Notes under the pieces: model-generated
Databases searched by the model: none
The model's input: only the letters and a program-made list of their open reading frames with translations
Told to the model about the DNA's origin: nothing
From: Siphonodentalium dalli
Lineage: Eukaryota > Mollusca > Scaphopoda > Gadilida > Siphonodentaliidae
Assembly (NCBI GenBank): GCA_032622095.1
Contig: CP136067.1
Coordinates: 193,402,052 to 193,466,051, forward strand
Direction of reading: 5' to 3'
Length of the DNA: 64,000 bases
Shown here: positions 1-9,984 of the stretch, one piece after another
How positions within the stretch are numbered: position 1 is the first letter of the stretch
Layout of the letters: the number at the start of each line of letters is the position of its first letter
Program-made: the position numbers and the translations under genes

Positions 1-79
1 ATCAATCAAGTACAAGTTGAATGTGTCTAGCTTGAATTGACTGAAGCATTTTAATATGTGGTGGGATTACTGTAATGCT

Positions 80-648
80 CCATGCACAGGGTAGGAACTG
101 CTCCGCGAGGCTGATACCTCTTCCGATCTTCGGTCCAGTTCTTATCCGATCTGGTCAATGTCACTGGGGATTTTCCCATGGTAAATAACGCAAGTTTTAC
201 ACAACAGAGATATATATGCAGTTCATTTGTTGTATATACCTTGCCAGCTACCTCAACTATCAAGACATACTAGTTGGAAATTGTTAAGTAAATGTGGAAT
301 AGTAGAATTTATCCATTTTAAGAAATGTTCCAGTTCACTAGTGATGGGTCCCAGTTCACCATTGATAAGATCCGTTCACTACCCGAACATCTATGCAACA
401 GACTTTTGGTAAAATAAGTGTGCACATGTGTATGTTTGAACTAAAACTTCACACTGGACTCACTTTTTTTAAAATTTAATAGCTAATGGTTATTGCGATA
501 CGGTAGTTTGGTACACGATGTAAAGGACGTCTGTTTTGGACCAAGTACAAAGAACTCGCAAGTGAACTGGACACTGATCGATAGTGAACTGGACCGAAAA
601 TTACAAGAGGAACTTTTCTCATGGAGCAGTTCCTACCCCGTGCCATGG
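80..648. repeat. Inverted-repeat pair, possible small transposon remnant
   Basis: Bases 80-141 and 586-648 are imperfect reverse complements. Both hold the block GGTAGGAACTGCTCC and both end at CGGTCCAGTTC, leaving about 440 bases between them. The spacing suggests a short terminal-inverted-repeat element, but I could not fix a target duplication. The interior has no convincing reading frame. Confidence 0.45.
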
Positions 649-763
649 CTGCATCTATTGCTTAGTTTATACATTTGTTGCAGTGACGACTTTTGTGAAT
701 TATCAGGACATTCTGATCTTAATGAAGTGGAATGCAACCCCCACTACCAGTGAGATCAGTGTA

Positions 764-910
764 TTAACTGTCATGTGGACTGTTTTTATGGAGATGTAAC
801 CGTGAGGTAAGTGGTCATAACTCGTGTAAAACCCGAACGTTTTTACATACAAGTTATGACCACTTACCTCACGGTTACATCTCCATAAAAACAGTCCACA
901 TGACAGTTAA
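764..910. repeat. Long near-perfect hairpin (59-bp arms)
   Basis: Bases 764-822 are repeated as their reverse complement at 852-910, with a 29-base centre (823-851) that itself pairs partly. The arms begin TTAACTGTCATG and end with the complementary CATGACAGTTAA. I saw no mismatch in the arms. This is a foldback or MITE-like unit, or a young inverted duplication. It could be transcribed as a hairpin RNA, but nothing shows that it is. Confidence 0.8.
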
Positions 911-2050
911 TCCTTATATTTATATACATTTAGCGAAAAAGCCACTTTTGTAAATGTATTTAAATCGAAAAGTTTATCGTGACAAAACCAGCCCAATATA
1001 TCCCATAGCACCCTTGGCAAAAGTTAACAGGAACAATTTCTCTTTATATTGAAACCTGATGATTTATTAAGTCAATCCTGCGCGAGTCCAAATGCGCCCA
1101 AAACATTACGCGTTCGTCTTTCCAAAACCTATGACGCGTCGATGTAATTATGAGGCTGCAGTTATGAGCTGTTGCGCGTTCACCGAGAAATAATTGAAAC
1201 TAGCCACGTGGGCGCCGACCAATCAGAATGCTGGATTTAGTGATAATCACACTTAGTATGTAAATATATTCAGATAACACTGTCTCATATGATCTATAAA
1301 TAGACTGCCAAGTACTTAATTCATTATAATCTCAGTAAGAGTTATGTAAATTAACATGACTCTGGGATTCCAGGAGTTGAATGTCACAAGGGAATTACAG
1401 CTAAACTCATTCGGCAAACCTCACAAGTCTCCATCCCATATATACTGTCATAGGTCAAGGAGTTCAGCATGATACATGTACAATTCAAATGGCAGATTTC
1501 AGTGCAACATGGAGATCGATGAAGTTTGATGATTACGAAAGTTCGAAAGCACATTTTAAAGAGTTACTCCCAATTCCACCACTCATCGCATTCAATGAAT
1601 CCCATCCATCAGTATTTATGAGGACAATGAGATGCATGCATATTCTGCAGAAGACAAATTAATATGGCTAGGTAATATACAATCCATTGCGTTCAGTTAT
1701 TAATTGTTTTGTTTTTTTTGGTTTGTTACAGTTACCAATTTAAGTGTTTCCTGAACTGTTCTACCTCTTCACTGTTGATATACTCGATCTAACAATTCGA
1801 TTCAAGATTCGATGTGATTTTGAATCTATTGGTTAAAAATTAAAATACCCGATTCGCAGGGCACTAGGCAATGAAGACAGACTTTCATTGGTCAGAATAG
1901 ACTACCTAGTTGAAGCATTTTTGGATCAACTTGACAAAGTCAAGTTTGAGCTATTGCCATGGGTTGGCATCCGTCATCTGTGAGTCCATCCATGATTCAT
2001 CTACAATTTCCTGTAGCACAGTCTACAAGTCGCATATCTCATCCAATCCT
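911..2050. other. Gene-poor stretch with a CpG-rich, promoter-like patch
   Basis: No supportable gene. Bases 1,078-1,250 are locally CpG-rich, with a CACGTG box near 1,205 and a CCAAT motif near 1,219. A TATA-like CTATAAATAG follows near 1,293. However, the stretch around 1,215-1,250 matches the reverse complement of about 62,336-62,385, so at least part of the patch is a dispersed repeat rather than a single-copy promoter. Confidence 0.4.
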
Positions 2051-2059
2051 TTTGGAACT

Positions 2060-2540
2060 TCATATAGATCTTTGAGGTGGCCTCTAAATGGGACCCATTG
2101 ATCTTTTCAGAAAGTTGTTGAAAAACATGGCCACCAGCAGCCATCTTTGATTTCAAATTTGAATATATCGGCACACCCTGCAGCCCACATTTTTTGGAGG
2201 ACTGTTTTTAAAACTTACAGGCATGTTTAGGATCACCTCTAGATGGGAGCTATATATTTTGAATGATTTTCTGTGAAAAACATGGCCATTGGCAGCCATC
2301 TTGGATTTTATTCTTCCCATGACTAAATCCTTTGGCATACCCTACATGCCACATCATTCATTCTATCACCACTAAATTTCATATGGAACTTTGGGGTGAC
2401 CTCTGGATGGGAGCCATAATTTTTTTCAAAATATGTTAAAAAACATGGCCTCCTCCAACAGCCATCTTGGATCTTGAATTTTAATCCATCAGCACATCCT
2501 GCTGCCCGAATTTATTGGGGTATTGTTTTGAATTTAGGCC
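2060..2540. repeat. Diverged tandem repeat, about 155-165 bp unit, three copies
   Basis: The phrase AAACATGGCC, followed by a CAGCCATCTT-like block, recurs near 2,121, 2,276 and 2,440. Each time it is preceded by a CCTCTAGATGGGA-like block. Another copy of this family runs into the repeated segment at 7,680-7,830. No coding frame is shared across the units. Confidence 0.6.
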
Positions 2541-2979
2541 CTGCCGCATTGAATAAAAAGGGCCGCATTAGGCCTTTTTATTGCAATGCCTGATGTTATG
2601 ACAAAAAAAACTTACGAAAAAATTAATTTGAAAAGTAGATTTGAAGTAGATGACTACAATTAAGAAAATGATTAGCTGATCCTCATGCTCTTCTTACAAT
2701 TAGTCATTGTGAACAACTTACACTAATCGTAACTTTATACAATTGAAAGGCACAGGACTAAATTCAGGATCACATATTAGAATGGGGAGGTATCAGTTTT
2801 TAGACAACAATAACAGTAGTTAATGTCAGGGGCATTATATAATGCTAGGTTATCCCAGTCATACACTGGTAGTACAATGTAATTTTTATATAAGACTAAA
2901 TGAGTTTATATGCATAACAGTTCCCTCTACATTTCTGGTTATTACTAGACAGAGAAAGGTATCTTTGTCCATGCTTACT

Positions 2980-3035
2980 ATGCGCAGAAAAAAAAAAAAA
3001 AAAAAAAAAAAAACCCTCCCTCCCTCCCTCATTGA
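2980..3035. repeat. Poly-A tract followed by (CCCT)n
   Basis: An uninterrupted run of more than 20 A residues at about 2,988-3,012 is followed by CCCTCCCTCCCTCCCT. It could be the tail of a retroposed copy or plain microsatellite. The short frames on either strand here are produced by the homopolymer. Confidence 0.8.
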
Positions 3036-3059
3036 TTTGAAAATAAAATTGCCCGAGAA

Positions 3060-3445
3060 CCAAAACACTTTCTATTTTTTTGGCCTTACAAACATTTTCA
3101 GGATCAGCTCTAGATGGGAGCTCTCAAATTTGAATGAATAGGCACAGTTTGCCATATAAGGTGATGTCAAGGTCGGTTAAAATGGCGATGGTGAGTAAAC
3201 AAACCAACTTAACATGGATTCGTTCAATGATCATTATGATGTTTTCTCACGATTTTCAGCCATATAATGCAATGCAAAGCAAAGACAAGATTGCAGACGG
3301 AGAGGGGTTGCTGAAGGGAGTTACGATGCTGTGTACTCAAGATGACGACGAATAAAAATATAAACAAGTGGATGAATAATGGTATATTGTTCATATTAAA
3401 AACATCATGTTCACTACTCTCGAACACTAAACTCCTAATTATGAT
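3060..3445. repeat. Duplicated segment, copy 1 (second copy 7,780-8,150)
   Basis: This stretch is closely matched, in the same orientation, by 7,780-8,150. Shared landmarks are GCCATATAAGGTGATGTCAA, AAAATGGCGATGGTGA and ACGATGCTGTGTACTCAAGA. The two copies flank one exon-like block each (3,260-3,355 and 7,951-8,037). The downstream segment 3,540-3,780 is also repeated (8,838-9,060), so the original duplication covered at least 700 bases. Confidence 0.8.
3260..3355 (+). pseudogene. Exon-like block A, copy 1, frameshifted
   Basis: A splice-acceptor-like GATTTTCAG ends at 3,259. The frame then reads PYNAMQSKDKIADGEG for its first 16 residues. That is nearly the same as the opening of the copy at 7,951. 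After the shared GGGTTG one base is missing relative to that copy (TTGCTGAAG against TTGACTGAAG), which shifts the frame and moves the stop to 3,353. I read this as a decayed duplicate of the terminal coding exon at 7,951-8,037. The parent gene is not identified. Confidence 0.35.
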
Positions 3446-3544
3446 AGCACTGTCATAATATATATAATGTTCCTAATGGTATATAGCCTTACTACGTCCC
3501 TAATGGTGAATAGTCAATATTTGTGTTTGGATATATATGTACCG

Positions 3545-3785
3545 GTATATAACTTGGTAACTAAAACATCAATCGAAATTCACCCACAATCTTCATTTTA
3601 AAAATTATTTCATTCATAATATGTAACCTCTGATGTACCGAGGGACTCACTTGGTTTAGCTGCAAGTATCCTTGTAAGCTACATGGTTCGAATCCATGGG
3701 GTTCCAATTGACGAGGTTTTATGCATATTATAGAAATAATTTTCTAGATATGTGTGTTACATGTATATACATGTAATTGGATTTT
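3545..3785 (+). repeat. tRNA-derived SINE-like element, copy 1
   Basis: Bases 3,642-3,705 fold as a tRNA-like body. A 7-bp acceptor pairs GGGACTC with GGGTTCC, including two G-U pairs. A 4-bp D stem is CTTG/CAAG, and a perfect 5-bp T stem CATGG/CCATG closes the loop TTCGAAT. A polymerase III B box (GGTTCGAATCC, 3,685-3,695) and an A-box-like TGGTTTAGCTG (3,652-3,662) are present. Only 15 bases separate the D and T stems, too few for an anticodon arm plus variable loop. The match to 8,838-9,060 extends on both sides of the fold, as expected for a SINE or for a shared larger duplication. Confidence 0.5.
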
Positions 3786-3939
3786 TTGTCAAAAACTGTT
3801 ATTAATTAAATTAAATTAAAATTTGGCCAATCGGTAAAAGCTGATGTTCAACTAATAGGTAAGATTTAATATGTGATGGGCTATTATTGGCTGATTCCGA
3901 TTATATAAACATCACTACTAACTTCCTTATTTTCCACAG

Positions 3940-4034
3940 GAAAATATCCATAATGTCAATGACCCAGCCAATGACTTCAATTGGCAGTGAAGAGGTTAAT
4001 AACGGTTGCAACATTTATGGCTCAAAAGGAGAAT
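3940..4034 (+). pseudogene. Candidate internal exon, unidentified gene
   Basis: A good acceptor (TTATTTTCCACAG, ending 3,939) and a consensus donor GTAAGT (4,035-4,040) bracket 95 bases. One frame stays open and reads SIGSEEVNNGCNIYGSKGE at its end, with a tyrosine in an acidic and glycine context. A second frame from the same acceptor reads ENIHNVNDPANDFNWQ and then stops. It lies between the two exon-like types A and C and could belong to the same cytoplasmic-tail gene. Its donor phase does not join in frame to the acceptor at 4,816, which would give a stop, so it may be a remnant or a chance pairing of splice signals. Confidence 0.22.
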
Positions 4035-4689
4035 GTAAGTATTATCCAGGAATGTTTTTTGAAGTGATAAAACTATGAGATAGTGAAAGGCAAAGGGATT
4101 TCAATGATCGTGAGTCAATGTTCACACAATGCAATGGATCGTTGATGTTCTGCAGCTGTCATTTCTAAGAAGAAAACAGGCCATAAGATCGATTAAAGAC
4201 ATTAGAAAATCCAGAAATATTAGGTTATTATTAGATGGAAAAAAAAAACAGATGAGAAAAAACAAAAACAGGCATGTAAAATTCAACTGATATTTAATAG
4301 TGATAATTTCAGACAGGCTGATCATGCTATTACAGAAAAAACAATATCGGAACTAGTACTATTGTGAACACTTCCTCAAATCATTGATAAAAAAGTAAAT
4401 GTTCCTCCATTGATAGTCACTGTCTATAATTTGTATGTAAGAACAGCAGTTGCGTGCGTCCAAGTTGCATGTAAAATTTGTCAAAATGACAATGCTACCT
4501 GTATATTCACAATTAATCACCAACGCAAATTTTTTATATCAATTTAACACTGAGAAATATGATGAATGAATATTTAAAATGACTGCTTCAACTTTTGGAG
4601 CATTTTGTATCATTCTCTTGAATAATACAGTAATAAATTAATTCCATGTTCATTAACTGGTCTATACGCTGTTGTGTGACAAACCCGCT

Positions 4690-5000
4690 TTCGAGCAGGC
4701 AACAAATCACGAGCAGCCGCAGTGTAACCTCTTGTTTAAATTGTACTTCATGTTACTATTGTTAATTGCATATCAAAAGAAGTTTCAACTGATTTTAATT
4801 TTAAATTAAATTTCAGAGTTCCATTGATGATTACAAGTATGAAAAGATGACACCACTAAGGCAGCCTTCGATATATGACTGAAGAGAGCATGATAAATAT
4901 TGAATACACCGCTCATAGCAAGGGAATGCAGACAGTGAATGTAAACTTTGGATGTAAACACCCCAAAATAAGTAAGTTCCCCCAGCATATTACACTGTAT
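4690..5000. repeat. Duplicated segment, copy 1 (second copy split over 5,290-6,120)
   Basis: The order of landmarks is the same in both copies: a GAGCAGCCG block, TTGTTTAAATTGTACTTCATG, TTAATTGCATAT, an acceptor with an exon-like frame, AGCAAGGGAATGCA, then CACCCCAAAATAAGTAAGTT. In the second copy the first two blocks are separated from the rest by an inserted repeat (about 5,345-5,830). Confidence 0.75.
4817..4882 (+). pseudogene. Exon-like block C, copy 1 (terminal exon remnant)
   Basis: The acceptor AAATTTCAG ends at 4,816. The frame reads SSIDDYKYEKMTPLRQPSIY, one more residue and then TGA at 4,880-4,882. The copy at 5,906 has the same start phase and frame, an in-frame 12-base length difference, and several silent third-position changes (GAT/GAC, TCG/TCA, ATA/ATT, GAC/GAT). 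That pattern suggests past coding constraint. Family and function are unknown. Confidence 0.33.
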
Positions 5001-5344
5001 CTCAAGAATCATGGCGGCCATTGTGTCACATTCCATAATCCATTGAAAGATCCATAAATGAGTTGATTATGGCTCAGAAAATACCCAATTAAAAGTTAGC
5101 CCATATGTTTATCAGAGGGGGCTTATGTAAGCACCCCTTTATATACACATTCCAAATATTTTGAGTGGGCAACAAATCCGGTGTCTCACTCAAATGTGGG
5201 CAACAATTGTATAGTTTGCATTCGGCCTTTTGTTTCATTAAAAATTGGGTCCTGTTCGACCCAGGTTTTGTGTTTACACAATAGTAGTAAGCGAGCAGCC
5301 GTGATGTGGTGTAACATCTTGTTTAAATTGTACTTCATGTTTAT

Positions 5345-5830
5345 TATAACGTTACTCTCAAAGAGAATGTGGGGTATACTGGATTCATTCCATCCTTCAC
5401 AACGTCCGGATATCTATCCCTCTTTTTTTCCTTCTGTCCGGGCAGATGTCTTCACCACCGTTTGACGAATCTCAATGAAATTTGGTATGGATGTTCACTA
5501 CTATGAGGGCAATCAATTGAGTGTTCAATCATATTTTTTCAGTTTTCTGTTCTGGTCATCATTTATAAATTTGGAAGTGTTGGTTTTTTGTCTGTATCGC
5601 CACCACCATAGCACCAGTTGACAGATATCAATGGAATTTGGTATGGATGTTCACTATTATGATGGCAGTCTGTTGAGTGTTCAATCGTTTTGTTCATGTT
5701 TTCCATTCTACAGTTATTTATCTGTGTTTATTTGAAAATGTTAGGGGGTTATTCCCGTTCAAGCAGATATCTCACCCATACTTTGTCAGTTCGAATTTGC
5801 CACCATGGTGGTATGCCAACACCACCGGTG
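5345..5830. mobile_element. Inserted dispersed repeat inside the duplicated segment
   Basis: This block is absent from the matching position in the 4,690-5,000 copy, where TACTTCATG runs on almost directly to TTAATTGCATAT. It contains two diverged units of about 160 bases, each with AATTTGGTATGGATGTTCACT followed by GAGTGTTCAATC. It ends near a CCACCATGGTGG palindrome and CACCACCGGTGCAGTCTC. It is a non-coding bivalve-type repeat. Boundaries come from comparing the two copies. Confidence 0.6.
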
Positions 5831-5905
5831 CAGTCTCTTGTTAATTGCATATAAAGATCAGGTTCAACTGATTTTAATTTTAAATTTTAATTTATGCTCT
5901 TTCAG

Positions 5906-6007
5906 AGTTCCGGTGATGACTACAAGTGCGAAAAGATGGCACCCATGGAAACGCCACCACTAAGGCAGGCTTCAATTTATGATGGAAGAGAACAAGAATT
6001 TTTTTGA
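5906..6007 (+). CDS. Exon-like block C, copy 2: possible terminal coding exon of a tyrosine-rich tail
   Basis: After the acceptor GCTCTTTCAG (ending 5,905) the frame reads SSGDDYKCEKMAPMETPP, continues LRQASIYDGREQEFF and stops at 6,005-6,007. Relative to the copy at 4,817 it carries four extra codons (PMET region) in frame. Short acidic and tyrosine-bearing motifs such as DDYK and IYDG are what cytoplasmic tails of single-pass receptors often look like. That assignment is inference and no domain can be named. No upstream extracellular or membrane exon is visible in this window. Confidence 0.33.
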   Translation, partial: SSGDDYKCEKMAPMETPPLRQASIYDGREQEFF

Positions 6008-6344
6008 AGACATGGTCATAGCAAGGGAATGCAAAGAGTGGTGAGTGCAACTTGGTAAGAGGTCAAATTGGTTATTAACACCCCAAAATAAGTAAGTTCC
6101 CCTAACACTGTATGAAGTATCCTGAGGTTGATTTTCAGGAAATGCTACATGTATATTCCGTATCTTGGCACTGCTGTCGACCAAGTATGTGCATGCTTGA
6201 GTGATCACTGTATGTGTGGAGATAGCGCTCAATTCATGTCACCAAATTGTTAAGAACTGGCCTCAACAGTGAATTTTCTTAAAATGGAAATTTGAAGTAA
6301 TCTGAAGAGAAAAATTAGTATCCTTTATAACCAATGTATGTTAT

Positions 6345-6912
6345 AATATTATAATAACATGTGTTTACCCTCACAATATGAGAGATATGTTCGAATTATG
6401 TCAACTTTTTTTTTTAAATTGTAATAACGGTCTGCGGGAAAATATATCAAACATTTTTCATTTTGTATTTAAGTTTTTGGCAGCCATTCGCAAAACTATT
6501 TTTGTTAGAATAAATCAACATAAAGCTAGCGGTACTTAATGTCTGAAAAGATGAAACAATATTGAGTATTTATGTCTGCCAGATTATTGAAAGCGTTGAA
6601 TAATATTTGTTTTATGTTGTTTTGGTCCTTTACCCGAGAAAAAAAATAGTCCTGCAAAATGGCTGCCAAAAAACTAAAATATACTGTGAAAAATATTTGA
6701 TTTATTTACTCGCAGACATTTATGATTTCAGATAGACTGAGCGCATACCCTAATTGAGTTCATGGTCTAGATAATGCAATGTGTTTTTTTTTTTATATTC
6801 CCAGTACAACTCGATAGACCTACATGAAAAAAAATTCTTTTGACTTTTTTAAACCACTTTTTTATATAATTCATATTGTGAGGGTATATTGTGAGTTGTT
6901 ATAATACTGTAT
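6345..6912. mobile_element. Probable MITE with imperfect terminal inverted repeats
   Basis: TACCCTCACAATATGA at about 6,366-6,381 is matched by its reverse complement at about 6,871-6,886. The flanking ATTATAATAAC- and GTTATAATAC-like sequences also pair. The interior is AT-rich and non-coding. I could not define the target duplication confidently. Confidence 0.45.
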
Positions 6913-7679
6913 CACACATTGCTTATAATGCATAATGATTTTTTCCTTCAAATTGATTGGAATATAGTGGGTTTTTTTAATTCACGAATGGCGCCTCCTT
7001 AAGATTGTAGATAACTTATTTAAAGGCTCAAGTCATGTGACGAGTAGCTTAGTTCTGCATTACTTGGAGCGACGTGCCCCCATTGTAACAAGTAGATACT
7101 GGATACAATACTACCAAGTGTCTCTGCCAGACTTTTGCAGTAGATGAGGAATGTTTATTGTCATTATCCTTTTGTAGACATTATCTGCATTCAGTTAGTG
7201 TTCATTCAACCATGTATCTAGTCACTATATCATTACTTATAAGTAGTGATGAGCCGATGATCGGATATGACAATCGGAATCGGCCGCTTATGGCCCGTCG
7301 GATGACAATCGGCACTTCGGTTTCAACATCGGCATTGCCAATTACCTAAATAATAATCAGGTGCTTATTTTTCTTCAATGAATTGTGTCAAATATGACGT
7401 TGTTTTATTGAATAAATGACCAGTAAACATAAGGAAAGTGTTACCAAACACAAACTTTGATATAAACCGAAAGTACATATCACGTGACACTTAATTACGC
7501 AGTTGACTGCACTATTTACACGCTTATCCATCTTAAGAATATATCAAGTAACAGTTGTTATATATCGAATGAATTGAAATGATTATGTAAAATAGCTGGT
7601 CTAGTGTGTTTACAACATCCTCATTGTTCACAATTAAGAACTACTATTCAACGTATTAATGACCGCTATTGACAAGTAT
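6913..7679. other. No gene or clear repeat recognised
   Basis: Non-coding sequence. The only pattern is a run rich in ATCGGC/GCCGAT words at about 7,248-7,335. It starts with TAGTGATGAGCCGAT, which resembles the end of a hAT-type element, but no partner end was found. Confidence 0.4.
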
Positions 7680-8150
7680 TCACACTGCCTCCAGCAGCCA
7701 TCTTGAATTTTGAATTTTAATCCATCGGCACATCCTATTGCCCGAATTTATTGGGCTATTGTTATGAAAATTTACAAACATGTTCAGGATGACCTCTAGA
7801 TGGGAGCTCTCAAATTTTAATGAATACATATAGACACATTTTGCCATATAAGGTGATGTCAAGGTGGTCAAAATGGCGATGGTGACCAAACAAACCAATG
7901 TAACATGGACACATTCAATGATCATGACGATGTTTTATCACAATTTTCAGTTGTATAATGCAATGCAAAGAAAAGACAAGATTGCAGATGGAGACGGGTT
8001 GACTGAAGGGAGTTACGATGCTGTGTACTCAAGATGACGACGAATATAAATAAAAACGAGTGGATGAATAATGGTATATTGTTTGTATTATAACTAATTT
8101 CATTGAAGATTTCATCATGTTCATTACTGTCGAACACTAAACTGCTAATT
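7680..8150. repeat. Duplicated segment, copy 2 (matches 2,470-2,540 and 3,060-3,445)
   Basis: It starts with a CAGCCATCTTG block like the tandem repeat at 2,060-2,540 and continues into the segment shared with 3,060-3,445. It is then interrupted at 8,151 by an inserted element. The match to copy 1 resumes at about 8,825 with TATGATAGCAC. Confidence 0.75.
7951..8037 (+). CDS. Exon-like block A, copy 2: possible terminal coding exon
   Basis: The acceptor CACAATTTTCAG ends at 7,950. The open frame reads LYNAMQRKDKIADGDG and then LTEGSYDAVYSR, followed by TGA at 8,035-8,037. This copy keeps one continuous frame where the copy at 3,260 has a one-base deletion. YNAM and YDAV resemble tyrosine-based signalling motifs of receptor tails, but this is inference from composition. 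The same genomic neighbourhood holds other short tyrosine-bearing exon-like blocks, which may all derive from one duplicated receptor gene. Confidence 0.38.
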   Translation: MYNAMQRKDKIADGDGLTEGSYDAVYSR

Positions 8151-8824
8151 GTCCCCCGAAAAATTTATTTTTGGGGGACTATAGAAACGGGGTCCGTCCG
8201 TCACACTTTTGAGTACCTTCATGGTGTAATCATCTCCTCCTACAGATTTCATCCCAGAGATTTGAAACTTCAGAATATTGTTGCCCATATATCGAAGATG
8301 TATACAGATGACGGAAAAATTATTTTTTGAGGGAGTTATTAACCCTTTTCGACTTAGAATATTTCAACATTTTTTTTAATTTTCTGTATGAGGGTACCTT
8401 CATGGTGTTATCAACTCCTCCTACAGTTTTCATCCTAGAGATTTGTAACTTCAGAATATTGTTGCCCATATATTGAAGATGTGCAACATGTATAAAGATG
8501 ACGGATTTTTTTTTTTTGACGGAGTTATTAACCCTTTTTGACTTAGAAAATTTCAACATTTTTTATAATTTTCTGTATGAGGGTACCTTCGTGGTGTAAT
8601 CAACTCCTCCTACAGTTTTGATTGTAGATATTTGAAACTTCAGTGTATTGTTACCCACATATTGGAGATGTGCAACATGTATATAGATGACGGAATTTTT
8701 TTTTTTTACGGAGTTATTAACCCTTTTCAACTTAGAAAATTTCAACAATTTTTTTTATATTTATTCAACAAAGCGGCATCGACTTGCCACTTTTTCGGGG
8801 GACACTGTGGTCTGCTGACCTTTT
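8151..8824. mobile_element. Inserted element with GTCCCCCGAAAA ends and internal tandem repeats
   Basis: It opens with GTCCCCCGAAAAAT and closes near 8,803 with TTTTTCGGGGGAC, a terminal inverted repeat. Inside are about three and a half units of about 180-195 bases, each with GTACCTTC(A/G)TGGTGT, CTCCTCCTACAG, and GGAGTTATTAACCCTTTT. Comparison with the uninterrupted copy at about 3,430-3,445 shows the insertion point directly, with a short AT-rich duplication. The same family lies in the opposite orientation at 23,660-24,387. Confidence 0.75.
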
Positions 8825-8837
8825 ATTATGATAGCAC

Positions 8838-9060
8838 AGAATATAACTAAAACATCAAACGATATTCACCCACAATCTTCAATTTCAAAATTATTTTAGT
8901 CATAGCATGTAACCTCTTATGTACCCAGGGACTCACTTGGTTTAGCTGCAAGTATACTTGTAAGCTACATGGTTCGATTCCATTGGGTTCCAACTGACGA
9001 GGTTTTATGCATATTATAGAAATAATTTGTTAGATGTGTGTTATATAATTGGATTTTGTG
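8838..9060 (+). repeat. tRNA-derived SINE-like element, copy 2
   Basis: It matches 3,545-3,785. The tRNA-like body at 8,928-8,991 keeps the acceptor (GGGACTC with GGGTTCC), the D stem CTTG/CAAG and the T stem (CATGG with CCATT, one wobble). It keeps the B box GGTTCGATTCC and again only 15 bases where the anticodon arm should be. The missing arm is thus a property of the family, not damage to one copy. Confidence 0.5.
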
Positions 9061-9984
9061 TCAATAAGACCAAATGAAAAAAGATATTTGATTCTCAGGC
9101 AATTGTTTTGGAAAATAAATGGGGGCGCGAGGGTTTTATTTTTATGTTTTATTTTTTTATGCCCACAGACTGGCATAATAAGCGTGGGTTATTATACCTT
9201 CCCAAGTCCAGAAATTGTAAGGAGCACTTTGTAATGAATATAAACTAATATAATCTGATATAAAGAATGATAAATTATGACATTGTACTACCCGTACATC
9301 ATATAGGGATTACCTTGACTGATATATAATATCGATATGATTTTTAATATCGGCACAATCATTTTTAACACCAGATATCAGATTCATATAAAAATATGGT
9401 GCGTAAATACAGACAAAACAAAGATAAAGTGATCTTCCAAACTATCATAGAAAGTCTTGGTTCACTTATTCCACTGACTAATTAGACTATATGTACCGCA
9501 ATGGATGATCGACAATAAAACTTTTAAAAACATGGCCAATATACACTGATTGTCAAACTGAATTTTTGTTGCATTCCATGTTTGCATTCTCAATTTTTTT
9601 TTTTTTCAATATCAAACTTCCTGCTGACCGCAGATCGAAATGTTCAACAAATACTACCAATAAACTAGGGGGTTTGGACAGCCTGTGGTGACAATGTACC
9701 TGATAGTTATCATTGCCAACGGTCTTTTGTTGGAAACCCACACATACACTGTTGTATTTAGCTCCTATTTGATATTTGAAACATAAATAATTTCCATGGT
9801 ACAGTTTCCTATTTTCATGTTGCGTGGTTTACAACTACGATGAGATCCAAATTGTAATAAAATGGTCCAATGCAAAAAAAAATATTTCCGATGCGGCTAT
9901 GCCTGAGAATCAACACTTTTTGCCTAACAGTCATTAATTAAATTATATTAAACTCACAGAAAGCATATCAAATAATATATGATA
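9061..9984. other. AT-rich non-coding stretch, nothing recognised
   Basis: No gene, RNA or clear repeat was identified. Short open frames here have no protein-like features. Confidence 0.4.

Noticed and set aside
1080-1330. Genuine single-copy promoter (CCAAT box, CACGTG, TATA-like word)
   Set aside because: Part of it recurs inverted near 62,336-62,385, and no downstream coding exon could be supported.
3642-3705. Functional tRNA gene
   Set aside because: No room for an anticodon arm between D and T stems in either copy, and the fold is embedded in a longer repeated segment. SINE-like is the better reading.
7248-7335. hAT-type transposon end (TAGTGATGAGCCGAT and ATCGGC words)
   Set aside because: Only one end could be seen, and no eight-base target duplication.
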